From contig NC_081139.1 in assembly GCF_958295425.1 (NCBI RefSeq), forward strand, positions 14,149,888 through 14,213,887: a stretch of 64,000 bases of DNA. Reading direction: 5' to 3'. Shown in pieces: positions 45,501-59,079 of the stretch; the first letter of the stretch is position 1; each line of letters starts with the position of its first letter. The notes under the pieces are model-generated. The model was not told the DNA's origin, ran no database searches, and saw only the letters and a list, made by a program, of their open reading frames with translations. The stretch is from Solea solea. Its lineage: Eukaryota; Chordata; Actinopteri; Pleuronectiformes; Soleidae. The translations under genes and the position numbers were made by a program.

Positions 45501-48414
45501 TATAACAAGCAACTGTGTCATCTATAGAGGTGAAATAGGGAATCATAGTCTATATTAAATGTGAGGCATAGACTCATTCGCTATAAAATAATGAACACAG
45601 CACAGCCTCCCCTCAAACAACACGATAAAAGTGCTCCCTCATTCCAGTTTACTTGCTTAATTTCACTCAGTTTATGGATGCCTATGGAGCCACAATTCTT
45701 ATTCTACTTAAGAATAGTCCATCAATAATTGAGCACAACATTGCTGTTTGATATAACTCTAGTCATTAGATGGTTCAAAAGTTCTGTCCTTAGGCTTTTA
45801 TCGGTTTTTACCACTGGTTCAACCATCAACTGCAACCATTTTATATTCATTATCTCCCTTTTAAAAGTAATTTTCTTATTCATTAACTGAGACTCCCTGT
45901 AAATGGTTGAAGCTCCGTGGGGAGGCTTCCCATTTGAGAGCCCCTGGTTTAGAATAAAGTAAAATACCACTCATACTGCACATTATACCCACTGTACACC
46001 TGCCCAGGTGCACCAGAGCTTAGAAGACAAAATATGATTTACTATCTGATCATATGATTCCCTTTCATGACCTCCACTGAGTGTATTCTTTTTTTTTTAT
46101 TTCAACAAGAGTTCTCCATCATATGTTAAAAGTCAATCTACATCAAGTACAAATAGCTGAAACGGTGCCGTCAGCCACACCGAATAGTTGCTCTGGCAGT
46201 ATAAGCTGCATCTGCTATTTCTAAATTGAACTTGCTAAGCATATTACGTCCTATAGGTTTGTGCAGCATGTGTAATTAGACTAATTGTAAGTCCCACTGG
46301 GCAAAAACTGTCAATATGAGTCTTTCTCAGCAACACAAACATGTCCGATAACGCCTCATGCATACAAATATATATTGTATACACAGACAGGCACTTGTAG
46401 TAACTCAGACAGCAAAGTTAATTCTCTTTGACATTTAATTACTATGTTTGTTGTGAAAGCAGAGGCTATTAAAATGCTTAATCTGTGCACTAGTATAGCA
46501 GTGTTCCTCTTTGAAACTTCCTGTTCAGATATGACCTGTGGCAGCCTAAACTTCCTCTCCACGGGTTCACTCATATTGGGCTGACCAGTGAGAGGGGGGT
46601 TTCAAACATGGAAGTTATCGTGCTGATTGAGAGGTGCACTTACTAATGCTTTTCAATGATGATCCCTTTGCCAGACAATGTCATTTAAACAAAGCAAGTA
46701 TCCACTAAGGTCCTGCAGCCTCAGCATGGTTTTTACAGCAGGGTTAATTTCTTTCCTGTCGCTGAAGAAAAATCTAATCTCAGCAAATTTCTATTTCAGT
46801 GATTATACAGTATTTTTGGATGGTCAGCAGAAGTAAATTCCTCAAGCTCAACAAAATATGAATGTTGCAAATGGAAAGGACTGCTAATCGTATTTAAGGA
46901 TGATAAGGTGAACCATGTCATTTATGAAATAGAACAGAGAGGAAGACTTGGTTTTATTACATCTCTTTCTTCCTTTTCCAAAAAAAACAACAACTGTGAG
47001 GACCTAAAATTGACATAATTTGTCACCAGTCTTGAAGGAGGAGTTGAAATTGAAGGAAACTGACACCTGGGAAATACAGACAGCCACTGTACCGCTGGCT
47101 GTTTTCTTTTTTTAAAGTTGTCAGGTGGTGTCCCAGCCAGACAGTAATGTTTTTTTCCATAGAGTAACTTCAGGAGTCTCTGTCTCCTGAGGGGATAAAT
47201 ATGTTGTCTGAATATCTGCCAACAGCGAGGCCTGACAGGACCTGTCATGCAGCATTAAAGTAAGCTTCAGGTTGAAGCACTCCTCCCCACTCTGTTGCCA
47301 TTCCCTTCCCTGAGGTTACATTGAACCCCCCCCCAAAAAATGATGTCTCCTTTCCATGAGAATATATTATGACCACACCGCAGTGTACTGGGAATGTATT
47401 GGAGTCTTTTAAATTTGACGTACACATACTGAAATGAGGAATGCAGTGGTTTTTTTTTTTTAATTGTCCAGCCAGGAGGAGTTCCAGACAAACTCTGGTA
47501 TTTGCTGTCCTGCCAGTGAATTATGACTCTAAGTTGGATTTTTGAAGTTTTTTAGTTATCTAGTGTAGCGCAATCACTGAATCAGTCTTAAACTAGAGCT
47601 AAAAAGCCAGTCAAGTGTTCAACAGTACTTTGCTCATTGTGAAATCTGCAAAACTGCAATTAGTGGCTCTGAAATATGAATTGGTATCGTGCATTGCATT
47701 GCAAGAAGTACATTTTACTTTAAGCCGAGCAACTGTGAAATGGTTTGCTTTGGTGAAAATGGAAAAGCCAGCAGTCACAATAGGACATTTGGCTACAAAA
47801 ACATGGAAAAACACTCACTGCATTCTAATACGTTCTTTGTAGGTTCAAAACTTTCTGGAGTGAAAAAAACATCTGGAGAGTTTCATAACGTTTTACTTCC
47901 CAACAATAAGTTGTGGTAAAGGACAAAGAAAATCCATGTCCTTTTTTTATTTAACATCTTTCTTAGAGAGATGACAGTTCTGAAGTCCTTCTTCAGGACA
48001 GGGGTTTAGTGGTGGCATGTAACAACACAGTGAGATGAGCAGACCACATGTTGCAGGGGATTGTTGTGATGTTATGAGAACATTCTGGTGTTTTTTTTTT
48101 ATGGAGAGCTTGCAAAGCTATGAGAACAACAAAATCTCCCTGCTAGCCCTAATCACCCTAATTTCCTAATTTTCAGTCAAAAGCACCACAAGCAGCTAAA
48201 GCACTATTATGTTTGTATGCAAGTCTGTAGACATGTAAATAAGTAACGTCATTTTGGTTTAGAAACATGAGCTCACACATATCAGTGGCTTGCACACGTG
48301 ATCTTGGCAGCCTGGTTGTGTTAGTGCATTTTGATATACTCGAAGCACATCTACATGTGTAAATACATATCTTGTAGTATTTTTAGCACTCCTCTGAATA
48401 GCAGCACAACACCA

Positions 48415-48415
<1 letters not shown>

Positions 48416-48445
<30 letters not shown>
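48416..48445. repeat. Poly-C tract (30 nt)
   Basis: Thirty consecutive C. Homopolymers of C this long are rare, prone to sequencing error and able to form i-motif or (on the other strand) G-quadruplex structures. It also produces a spurious poly-Gly ORF on the minus strand. Confidence 0.9.
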
Positions 48446-48447
<2 letters not shown>

Positions 48448-50528
48448 GAAATTGTCATGCTACAGTGAGAGCTACTATTGGCTAACAGCAGTAGCCACAA
48501 GCCTGGAGGTTGCTACAATCTGAGGTCATCGTAATCCTCTTAATAAGGAGATATAGAGGGCACTCGCCATCCTTCCAAATTTAAGGCAGTGATAATTTCT
48601 CTTTAAACAGCTAAAGCAAGAAGCCCAACTTCCTAATAAAAGAACCAGTCCACTCATCTTGGTCCAATATTCTAAAACATCACGACAGTCAAAGCCTGTA
48701 CCAACATGTTGCCCTATTATCGTGCACTCTCTTCGCTTGGACGTGTCACAGCTGCATGACTAACTGCTGCCTTATTGTATCAGTGAACTTTTAACACAAA
48801 CGACACACCATCGTTCACAGTGTTCAGCATATCCAGAACATGAAGTCTACTGACAGTAATTGTGGTAATAATTGGAAGAGACAAAGTAAGCACCAGCAGA
48901 ATAATCCCCTGCAGCTTTTCCCTGCCACATGTTACTGAGCCTTATGGCAAACTGTTATCACCAATCCCAGAGACCCAGTGGGCCAATTCTGGGCATCCAT
49001 CAACATCTTGTAATCCACATTATGCACTGGATCAACCATGCAACGTTTCATTGTGCAAACAGAAAGTAGACAACTGTCCCTTACCTGTAACATCCACATT
49101 TTGCATGTTCACAGAATACAAATCAAACATTTCTTGTTTTGTACACTTACACATTTAAAATGACTGCCTGGCAGTTGCATTTCTGCTTTCACAAATGAGG
49201 AATAATACTCTGAACAAACTATGACAGCCACCACACAACCCACAAGTGGTCACTTGGTCACCAAGCTCTCAGCACCATCTTTGAATCAATATTTAATAAG
49301 ATATTAGGGGGAAAACAGATTATGCATGTTATTCTGCAGACTTTGTGGGCAAGGGACACAACTTAAGGGACGAAGGCCTTCAGGTTTCTGTTTCTACTTT
49401 GACTATTCTCATTTGTTTTCGTTGCCCACAGGTTAATGACCCACAATTCATTGGCTGGCAGTTTTTTCTTTGCACGCTGAGCATTTTACAGTGAACAGAA
49501 AATGGAAATCTTGGCCTGAACATCTACTGACTAAATGGAAACCCCAAAATATTGGCTGTTGTCCCCGGAGATTAATGAGTTGCTAGACAATAGCTGTTGG
49601 TTATCAAGATCGATCAGACGCTAACTGTCAAGCTATATTCACAATTGTGTCACTTCGTTAGAAATTAGAAAAAAAGCATTGCACTGCAGCTTTGATGTCT
49701 CAGTGTCTTCACTTTGGATTCTGTTCAACTTTGGCAGAATCCTATCACAATCATTATCCCGGAATGAAATTTCCTTAGTGGAATAATGAATGACAGGCCA
49801 GAAAAAGCAAGCTCCTATCCAGTCAGTGAGCCTCTACCACAAACCTTTGAATCTTGATGTAATATGACTCATCAGATACTTGTCACAGCTCCCTGGCTCC
49901 CTATCGTCTCCTCTGAATATTCCTGAATTTCTGAGATGGACCCATGATTTATTTAACACATGGTGATGTATTTTTCATTAAAACAGCCTAAATGCTTCAG
50001 TGCACTTCTCTGGTGGAAAAAAAAATGGCTCCTACAGCAGCAATTTGGATGTGCTATTCTCTCTGTGTTTAAGTTTTGTTTTGCCATGGATGGCCGCTTT
50101 GCGGATTTAAAGCAGGCAGGAAACAATTTTGCAAATGTTGGACAAGAAAACAAATATCCTCTGACAGCTGTGATATACTGACTATGGAAGTTAATGCGTC
50201 AATTCAGAGTAGGCTGCCCATGACAGATCCTCACGAACATAAAACAACATCAGCACAGATCAGCCCATTTTAAATTCATAACCACAGGAATTATATGCTA
50301 CCAAGCAGCTTAATGGTGTATAATCTACCCAACCTGAAAATCCCACCACAAAGGATGCTTTATGCAAGGAGTGAAAAAAAGAGATCTGGACTAAGAGATG
50401 GAATTGTATCCACCAAGATCACACAAATCAGTCATAAGCCCGTGCTGTGGGCTGCAGCCCCAGAATTATTATCGATGAATTAATGTGTGCTCTGCCAAAA
50501 CCTATTAAACTATATTAAGATATGCAGG

Positions 50529-50716
50529 TTCTTTGGATACTCCGGTTACTTCCCACAGTCCAAAAACATGCAGAGTTAATTGGACACTGTAAACTGCCTG
50601 TAGGAGTGAATGAGAGAGTGAATGATTGTTCGTCTCTGTATGTTGGCCCTGTGATGGACTGGCGAGCTGTCCGTGGTGTACACCGCCTTTCACCCTATGT
50701 CAGCTGGGATTAGCTC
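50529..50716 (+). repeat. Partial copy of the teleost SINE-like repeat
   Basis: TACTTCCCACAGTCCAAAAA, GTTAATTGGACACTGTAAAC, CTGTGATGGACTGGCGA and CTATGTCAGCTGGGATTAGC follow the same order as the repeat at 40.53-40.85 kb, here on the plus strand and lacking the tRNA-like head. Confidence 0.7.
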
Positions 50717-51499
50717 CAGCGAAGGAGTGTGAGCCTCTATCTAATTTGCAGTAATGGGAAGTATGGCACAGGTGCCAATTCACTTTGTGAGTTGAAAGTT
50801 GTCTCGGTCAGCACAGAGCAGCCTGATGCAATGAACTATTCCTGGGATTGTTTATAGGATCAAAAGGAATTCATCACACAGCTGCTACACGCTCAGCGAA
50901 AGACCATCAGCCACCCTGTGGCAGGACAAAAAGAAAACAACATAAAAAAAAAACACACAACACAACAGCCTCTGTGTCATCCCCAGTCTACACAGACACC
51001 CCAAATGCAGGACAATATTGATGATAACAGTCAAACACCCCTCTGCCCTCAGTTTGCGGCTAACTGTGGGTTTAAACATCAGCTGCCATGACATCAAGCT
51101 ACAGACAGAGAGGGGGTGGGTACGGGGGGGCCCATACCAATGCAGCTGCTGCTGCAGACACCTGCCTGGGCAGCGGATGTACACAGAGCATGTGCAGCCC
51201 TGCAGCACTCCCCTCTCCTACATGCTCGCTCACTCACCTCACATGGAGGACGCGGTCATGCCAAAAGTGTTGCAAACAGGACAGATTTACAAAAGGTAGA
51301 TGATGACAATGGAGAAAAAACACAACACACACACAAAATAAAAAAAAGTAGAATTGTGAGAAAGGTAAGCAGCAGCAGTCCTACCGACAGAGAGAGACAG
51401 CAAGCAGCCCGCCACACACTCCACACTGGCAGCATGAAAGCAAAGGACCATCCTTGCACATTCACCTCCAGCTTGACAGAGAGACAGCCCGGGCCCTTC

Positions 51500-51640
51500 T
51501 CACCATCTGCCTCCTGCGCTCTGAGCCTCTCTCTTCCCCCCTTCTGTCACTCTCTCCTCATGTTTCTCTCAGCCCCTCCTCTCATCACACACACTCTCCA
51601 TCTCTTTCTCTCTCTCTCTCCCTTTCCCTCAGCAGAGTTG
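51500..51640. repeat. CT-rich low-complexity tract
   Basis: A pyrimidine-rich run (TCTC and CCTC motifs) on the plus strand. It generates a long but meaningless ORF of Ser, Leu and Pro across 51116-51652. Confidence 0.8.
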
Positions 51641-52058
51641 TGTCCAGCCTGATGCAGCTTGGCGAGTCCTTGCCTCTCACTGGTGCTGCTGCAAGGTCAA
51701 AGTCTGTCTCTGCAACTCATCCCCTGCTGCCAGAGTCACAGCTCCATGCCCCCGGGAGGATGCTGGTTTTTAACAAAGCTACTGCACAGAATGGCTGTCT
51801 AACTCCCCGAGTGGAGGCGCGGTAATTAATGAAATGGGTTTGATTGCAGGGAGAATGTGCAGAGATCTTTGGCAGAGAGGTGGGAAATAAAAAGGAGGTT
51901 AAAATATGGCTGTGGCAAACGAGCAGATGAGAATCAGTCATGCTGCTGAGATAAAGGTTTACATTCTGCTTTTTTCACCATGTCATAGAGATGTTACTGT
52001 AATGCACACGGAAGTGAGAATACAAATGTTGAAATTTGGTACAAGATTAATCGATTAT

Positions 52059-52080
52059 ACTACACTACACTACACTACAC
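52059..52080. repeat. (ACTAC)n pentanucleotide microsatellite
   Basis: About four ACTAC units. Confidence 0.85.
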
Positions 52081-52813
52081 GACTATAAAGATGTTTTATA
52101 ATCTATAAAAAGTTTATAAAAAGAAGTCCCTAAAAAGACAGTCATCTGTGTCAAATGCTCTCTAAACAATTGTTTTTTTTGTTTGAGGAAATATACTGTA
52201 CGTCTGGAACAACTGGATGAACTGACATCTTTTCTTCACAACCCAAATTAAACTGAATTTATCCAAAGATCTAATGAAAAAGTGAGTGAACATCCCCCAA
52301 AGAAAAACCTGAATAATAAGAAGTTACCATGAGCAAACCCCTACTACTGGGTCAAAGTCCTGTGTGTTGCACGTTTCAAAACTAAAATCCAACAAAAAAA
52401 TAATAAACACTGAAACTAAGAAACATATCTCCATCCTTAACATGTGGTGGTTCTGTGGTCACAGCTTACATACAGTACCTCTCCACTCAGAATGAGTTGT
52501 AATGCCTTTGATAATCCCCTTAAACTTTCACAGCACCACCATCTGGTCAAAATTCATATTGGTCCAATAATTTAGTTTAAATTTCTGCAAATTCCTCACT
52601 TTGTTACTTGTTTGGAATTAACAAAAATCTGTTGTTGGCCTGCTCAACATAGATGGCGTACACAGAAAACATTACTATAGCATGTTTGCATTGCTCACTG
52701 CATCACATTCTCATGCATGTAGATCCTTGACTCCTCGCCATATAAAGCTAATTGTTCATTTTTGTACATAAATCACACATTCAACGGGATCTTTGGGCGT
52801 TCAGTCCACATTC

Positions 52814-52838
52814 TATATCATATCATATCATATATCAT
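52814..52838. repeat. (ATATC)n tract
   Basis: Four to five ATATC units, the last interrupted. Confidence 0.8.
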
Positions 52839-55800
52839 GCCACGTCCCTCATATTTAGTTTAACTTTCACACAGCATAGCACAGGGCATTCTACCCTGTG
52901 AAACAGGACAGTCAAACCAAAAACTGTACAGAGAGAGAAGTATCCTGGTGCAGGAAAGCTCAGGAGAGGAAACTTACTGTTGCAACTGTAAATTGCAGCT
53001 GGCATGAAGCGGCATTAATATCCCGAGTGAGTCTCGTTCTATCCACCTAGTAGGAAGTTTGCCAGGGGTCGTGACCCCTTCTCGCCCTGGCACTTGCAGG
53101 CCTGCCGCCAAGACGACTAATGTGGCAGCACAACTGTTGGTGGTGCCAGGAGGTACAAAGAGAGCGAGACAGAGGGAGAGAGTGGAGACGCGTCGCTGTG
53201 CTCGTACCGCTGGGCCTATAGGATTACTGGTAATGGGATTTCCAACTAATGGCTCCATCTGACAGGTGGTGCCCCCGTTTAGCTCAAGTTTAGCTTTGGC
53301 TTAAAAACATTACTGAGATTTAAAGCTCTCCTTCCCAGTATTCTAACTTTTCAGATTGTGATCTGCGTCCCACAAAAATATCCAGCTTAAATCTGTTTTT
53401 AGGCACTGGGAATCCTATTTTCTCTCCAGGGAGCACAGGAATAATAAACTTTCTACGGTGTTGCATTAAGGTAATACCTTAATCCTTACTTCAAGTCTAT
53501 ATTGTAATAGTATTATTGCAAACAAATGTAAATATATTCTATTTTTTATATTTTGTTTTTCACTTTTCAAAATTAATTTAGGAACTCATGTTTTTACAAC
53601 ATCACAGAAGTTAGAGGTTAGACAGTAATTGTTGAAATAGTAAGTCTTAAGATTAACTTGATGAATTCCCAGGCTTTCAGCTACATCTCATGGCTTTCAT
53701 GAGAAAGTGAAGTTAACCCTAAAGTTAAATAATTTGTATCATTGTACTCCCAGATTAGTTTCAAGGTATGGATGATTAAAAACAAAACAAAAAACAATGC
53801 AGCAGTGGCCAAAGTTTGGAAAGAGGTAGGAGTGAAAATCCATGGACCCATGTTCTGCATAATGCAAAGTAATGGCGTCTCTTTGTTTTGCATGCTTATA
53901 GAGACAATTATGGGTGTTTTGTTGCTTAGTCTATAAGCCTGAGAGAAACTCCTTTAGGCCACAGCAGACATTATACATAATGTATTAAGCCTACATACCA
54001 GTATTTTGCAATGGTCGCCCACTCTTGACTAGTGAATTGATTTTGGCATAATGCATTAACAACAAACAAGCAGAGTAAGTGCTGTTGACGGTAACCACTA
54101 TTATCTGCCTCTTTCTGTTTTCACCTTACTATGAGGGAGGTTTTTTTTACTGTTTTTTTTACTGCATGTAAACGTTATTTTCTTTATGGGAAAACCACAG
54201 CGAGTTTCCTTGTCCCTCTTTGCTGGCATCTTTCGCATGAAAATGGAATAACTTGGGCGTGGTTGAGTGTATTCCAAGGCGAGGACTGACGAGAAAACAA
54301 CTAAGAGGGAGAGAGAGCAGGAGACACAACAATAGCTGGAGGCACGTCAAAATGTAATGGTGCTAATGAGGATAAGGCAACTTGCTATCTTTTCTCCATA
54401 AGCCTCTGAAGGCAGGACAGCTTGTGACATCACGGGGATCAGGAGCACTGTCTCACACTCTGCAACACAAAGCAGCGTGCGAGGGTGTCAATGCCAAGAT
54501 CACCAAGAAAGTTATGAGAAACTTTTGGACTTCTACATCTATCTCCATTTCTTTGCTTATACTGGAATTTTAGAATGTACATGAGCACAATAGCAGGGAC
54601 AAAATAGTCCTCTAAGGTTCTTGCTTGTTTTTGTGGCAGTGGTTCACATTTCATGGGTAAGGCACTTACAAAATATTTGTAATTTGCCCTTTTGGATCAA
54701 AAAAGCAATAAAACACGCCTTGGTAGTGGATATTTTTCTGCTCCTAATCTGTGATATTGAGGCTACACTCCTCACTGAACAACCATCCGCATGATTATAG
54801 CTGAAAACTCCTTCCCAGAGTTGTTTCACGCCAGCCTCTGATAAATTGCAAACCACACATCTAATCGTTATATCAGAGAGGTTAGTACAAAACCACTGAA
54901 CCATAAAAAGAAACTCTTAGTCACCTAATCTGTGCTGTTAAGAGTTGTAAAGCAACTTTGATTTGAGGAGGAAAGAGATTGGAGGTGAATGTGGAGGAAG
55001 AGGCAGCACATTGTTTTGATTCACTTTGATTTACGGCGTGAAATCTCTCTAAACAGTGTCCTCTTCAAGTTTACATAATTCAGATGAGAAAAGCACCAGC
55101 TTCATACACACTTGTGATGGCTGCAGCCTCAGAAGAACATCTGTTTTGTTTGAATTAACATAAAAAAATACCAGTTTTATGTAAATGTTAAAACAGCATG
55201 CTCTGCAGTATAAACCTGGAAATAATAATAATAATTATGTATTATCTCATATTTCGTTTTATGTCTTTTTCTATCTCCTCCCTGCATTGTTTGAAATTAT
55301 TATTTCATTCTCTTTTTCTTTTTGTCATGGAAATAAAGAATAACACAAAAGACATATGTGGTCTTTTGTAAATTGCTTGTTATATTTAGGGACATTTCAA
55401 AGACCAGTAATAAATATTTGTCAATGAAAAACATTACAATTCTGAATATTGTCTTATTGTCTGACATGTGAGCAACCATAATCTCATCGTTCCTCTTCTG
55501 TAATTCAATATGACCAAACAACTACAAATAATGAACACAGCTGTAGTATGTTTAAGGTATTTGTACCTCAGTGTAATTTCTTTTTGTACATCTTTTGTAC
55601 AGAAATATCCATTTTCCTTTCCCCTGATAAAATATAAGTGCACTCGTGAAATGCAAATACAACATAAGCTGCTAAAGTCAGAAGACCATCACTTTCTGAT
55701 GCCACTCTGACTAACCAGCTCTCCGCTCCTCTGGCTATGTTGTTAAGTGGCCAGTAGAGGGCGACATTTTTATAGTCTTCAGGAGGTCCTTGTAAGTTAT

Positions 55801-56610
55801 GGAACATGTAAAGCACTTTGATATTTGGAGCCGACATCAAAATTAGAATAAAAGGAAACAGACATTTAGCACATCTGATGCTTAACGTCTTCGACAAAAG
55901 AACACCTGACGCCTTTCACGCCACACAATCACTTTTCCCCCCGGCTTATTGGACACATTGACTGATCTTATCCTGCAGCGATGCATGTACTAGACAATCT
56001 AATGAGGTTGAAGGGGCTTTCATTGTGATGTTGCAGAATTTTTTTTTTCTTTCTTCTTCTTGTCTTTTGTCCAAAGTATTGTCTCTTGCACTTGTGAAGT
56101 CTCTCTTTCTTCTCCCACAAATTAGAGGCAAGTGTGCAGAGTGAGGGGGAGGAGAGAGGACAGGCCATCTCCATCAGCCTGCTAACCACTCAGGGGATCT
56201 CATTAGAGCGGCCCGCAGCCCAGGGGCTTGGTGTTGCGTTGGCACTACTTCTGACACCCCGTCAGAACCGTCGGCTTCAATGCCATTGAGAGGAAAAAAA
56301 GGCAAAGAGGAGCCTTTACCTGCATCTCCTGACAGCCCATCACAACACCAAGGTGTCCAGCTGTAGGACTACGCTTCTGAACAGTGACACCTCGGGAAAC
56401 TACTTTCTTCAAGCAGGCCACTCGCCCAATCATGGTTTTGTCGTGTGAAGAATACAGAGGCTACTGTAAATGATAATCACACACACACAAAATCGGGTTG
56501 ATGTAATCCCTCTGGCACTAATAATGTAAAAGTGCTTGCTCAGGAGACCATACCTCTGTGCCCCCTGTGCAGATGCAGGCAGCAGCGACAGTCTGTAGCC
56601 TGTGATGTCA

Positions 56611-56640
56611 AGAAAGAGAGAGAGAGAGAGAGCGAGAGGG
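56611..56640. repeat. (GA)n microsatellite
   Basis: About ten GA units with one GC interruption. Confidence 0.9.
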
Positions 56641-56924
56641 GGATAGAGATAGCCCTTCTTCTGCTACAGATGTGCCAGCTCTTTCAAACATGGCCCATCG
56701 CGGCAGACTCTGTTCTGGATACACAGCACATCACCTATTACGTGGCAACACTCCTTCACTTCAGAGCTTCAGAGAGTGGTGTGTTTGTTTGGTTTGGTAT
56801 AGCAGAGCCACCAGGGTGGCACAGAGACCTGACATGCAGCGGTGTCTATTCTCTGAGAGAAACCCTCATGAGGGCGTGCAGCAGGTAATGGATAAGGCTC
56901 ACTGACTCATGACTGCCAAAAGAT

Positions 56925-57110
56925 GGCAGATGTGTGCGTGTGTCGTCATGAGGGTGACCAAAACCTGGTCCTAATGAGGCAGAACCTTTTTTGGGGAACT
57001 GGAGGTTTAGGGGCTTATACTGTATGTGAATTTTGGTTAGGTTAAGGTTAGGGTAAGGCATTCACTGGTTATGGTTAAGGTTAGGGATGGGACATTGGTT
57101 AGGTTGTCCA
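56925..57110. repeat. GGTTAGGGT-rich interspersed repeat
   Basis: Repeated GGTTAGG, AAGGTTAGGG and TAAGGCATT motifs resemble a widespread fish repeat. Related words occur in the acad9 intron near 6540-6720. It is not a telomere array because the units are irregular. Confidence 0.5.
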
Positions 57111-59004
57111 AATGAATGTGGGCAGCTGCACACATTTGTTAGTGTACTGATAAAAAGTAAATGTGAACGTGTGAACAATATTCACTTAAAAGCATTAAAT
57201 GGAAACACACATAAATGTGCATTATCTTTCCCCCCCCATTTTGGAAGATTTATTTTAAATCCACAATACATTTTAATGTAAACTTAAATTGTGAATAGCT
57301 AGCTTCCTATTGTTTGGTGTTATTTGCATTCCCCTCCCCCACGAACGCTTTATGACATTTTTATGTCATAAACATAAACAACAGCTGAACCTTTCAAGCA
57401 GTTCTAACCTGCTGGTCCTGCCTGAAAATATACCACAAGCAATCGTAAAAAATCTGATGAGTATTAACAACTCATTTTACACTGCAACATCCTCCCAGGA
57501 TCAATAGTATCACCTTTGACCCCTGTCATTGGGCAGTCTGTCACCATATTCGAACACAATGAAAAAAACTCCACGATATTAGTGACAACAAAAAGTCAAA
57601 AAACAATTTCAATATAGGGAGTTTTTTGGTTTTTGACTGAGAGTGAGCACACATTGATATGCTGTAGATCTTTTCTACTGAGCAACTCTATGATTTTTGA
57701 CAGAGGGGAGAAATAGAACAATGTTAACAGCTCCTTGATGAATTGATGCTTTCAAGACAAATGCATGCAAACACATCCTTCTAAAAAAACCATAATAGAC
57801 ATGCAGCACAATTATCTACACCTGGATCACAGAGCTCCTCAATCAGAAAACCAATATTTATCTGCATATACTACAGCCTCATATCCAAACCACACCCACA
57901 CCCACAGAGTGTCATTAAAAGCTAATCAGATGTTAAAAGGCTTTTCATTGAGGCCAGAGGAAGACAGATTGGTGTGTGGGGACCACTGACTGTGCAGCGT
58001 CGCTGCCCAGTAATTACCAGTGGTCCACCACCTGCCCCACCAATCACGCTGCCATCTCATCCTGCTGCTCATAAAACATGCTTCGACACAGCTGTGTATA
58101 TGCCCCGCTTGCATCTGAGCACTCATTTCATGAACCCTTCCTTCTCTCTATTTCTGTGTCAACACAGAATTAATCTACTCTTTAATGAGGAGAGGAAGTC
58201 ATCTGGTGTGGGGCAGTTACTGTACGTTAACCGCTGGTTTGCACGGAGGCAAGATAAAGTAGAGTATGACTGAAAACACGAAGAATTCTGGGATTAAAAA
58301 AGTTCAGGAGAACATCCTGTTCCCGCCTACTCATACACTGCTGATGTATATTCACATTAACATTGCTTGACGGAGCCTGTTGTCAGAAGAAAGGATGCAG
58401 CTCACAAGTAATATCACATCTTCTCTGTTCAAGAAGACCAAACATCACCAAAAACCACTTTAAGCGACTGAAGGAATGACACAAATTCAAATTATTTGCA
58501 TGATTCTACCAGCGTGAGGGAGGGCCTGGTTACACAAATGCATGTTATGCAACAAAGACAAAATGTTGCCTCCTATCCACTTCCATTCTACGTGAGGGGC
58601 AAAATAAAACATTTGCTTTGTTGTTTGACTGCGGTAAACCGAATCTTCAGAGTGTTTTCATGTGTCTGTGTGGTTGATCCCAATTGGCTGTCATTGGCTT
58701 TTTTTTTTATCTTCAAAGTGAGCCAAGACGGTGGAGACCATGATGTCTGAACGTAATGATGCCAGACATGAAAAATTATTAATTGCCCAACAAAAGAGAG
58801 GTTGCCTGGCTGGAAGTGAGTCAGGAGACCACCATTAAATGTGCATCAATAATGTCAGACACAAGTTTCTAGACAACACTGGTTTCAGAGTGTGTCATCG
58901 TACACTGTCAGCAACCAATATGCACATGTCTTCCCCTCTGTATATGATCATTGATTTTGCATCGACTTTGAATCTAATCTCATCGCATAAAGTTTCACAA
59001 TATG

Positions 59005-59075
59005 TTCCTGCACCCCCAACATCAGCTAGGTCTGGCTCAAGCTTTGACTAAGCGGTATGGATGGATGATAGACGG
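59005..59075 (+). repeat. 3' fragment of the teleost SINE-like repeat
   Basis: AACATCAGCTAGGTCTGGCT, then ACTAAGCGGTATGGATGGAT. The closing GGATGGATG tail is the typical 3' end of this repeat in fish. Confidence 0.55.
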
Positions 59076-59079
59076 ATTT

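Larger units (their letters stand above)
41290..50520. other. Non-coding stretch upstream of iqsec1
   Basis: I find no splice-consistent coding exon here; the longest ORFs are around 110 codons with no recognisable family. Contents: microsatellites, poly-T and poly-C runs, and two weakly similar segments around 42590-42720 and 48100-48330 that both contain AACATGAGCTCACACAT. It may be intergenic or 5' UTR intron. Confidence 0.5.
50760..59000. other. Non-coding stretch, no gene recognised
   Basis: Contains low-complexity tracts, a GA microsatellite at 56611-56640 and a GGTTAGGGT-rich repeat near 57.0 kb. Several non-repetitive segments (for example 52970-53270 and 57960-58130) look like unique, possibly conserved sequence but carry no supported exon. 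Confidence 0.45.

Noticed and set aside
51116..51825. Plus-strand ORFs of 178 and 123 codons
   Set aside because: Low-complexity Ser/Leu/Pro sequence from CT-rich DNA, no domain and no coherent splice structure.
52974..53258. 94-codon minus-strand ORF in unique-looking sequence
   Set aside because: No recognised family and no supporting splice sites; the nucleotide sequence looks more like a possible regulatory element.
57000..57110. Interstitial telomere array
   Set aside because: The GGTTAGG words are irregular and interspersed, not tandem TTAGGG.
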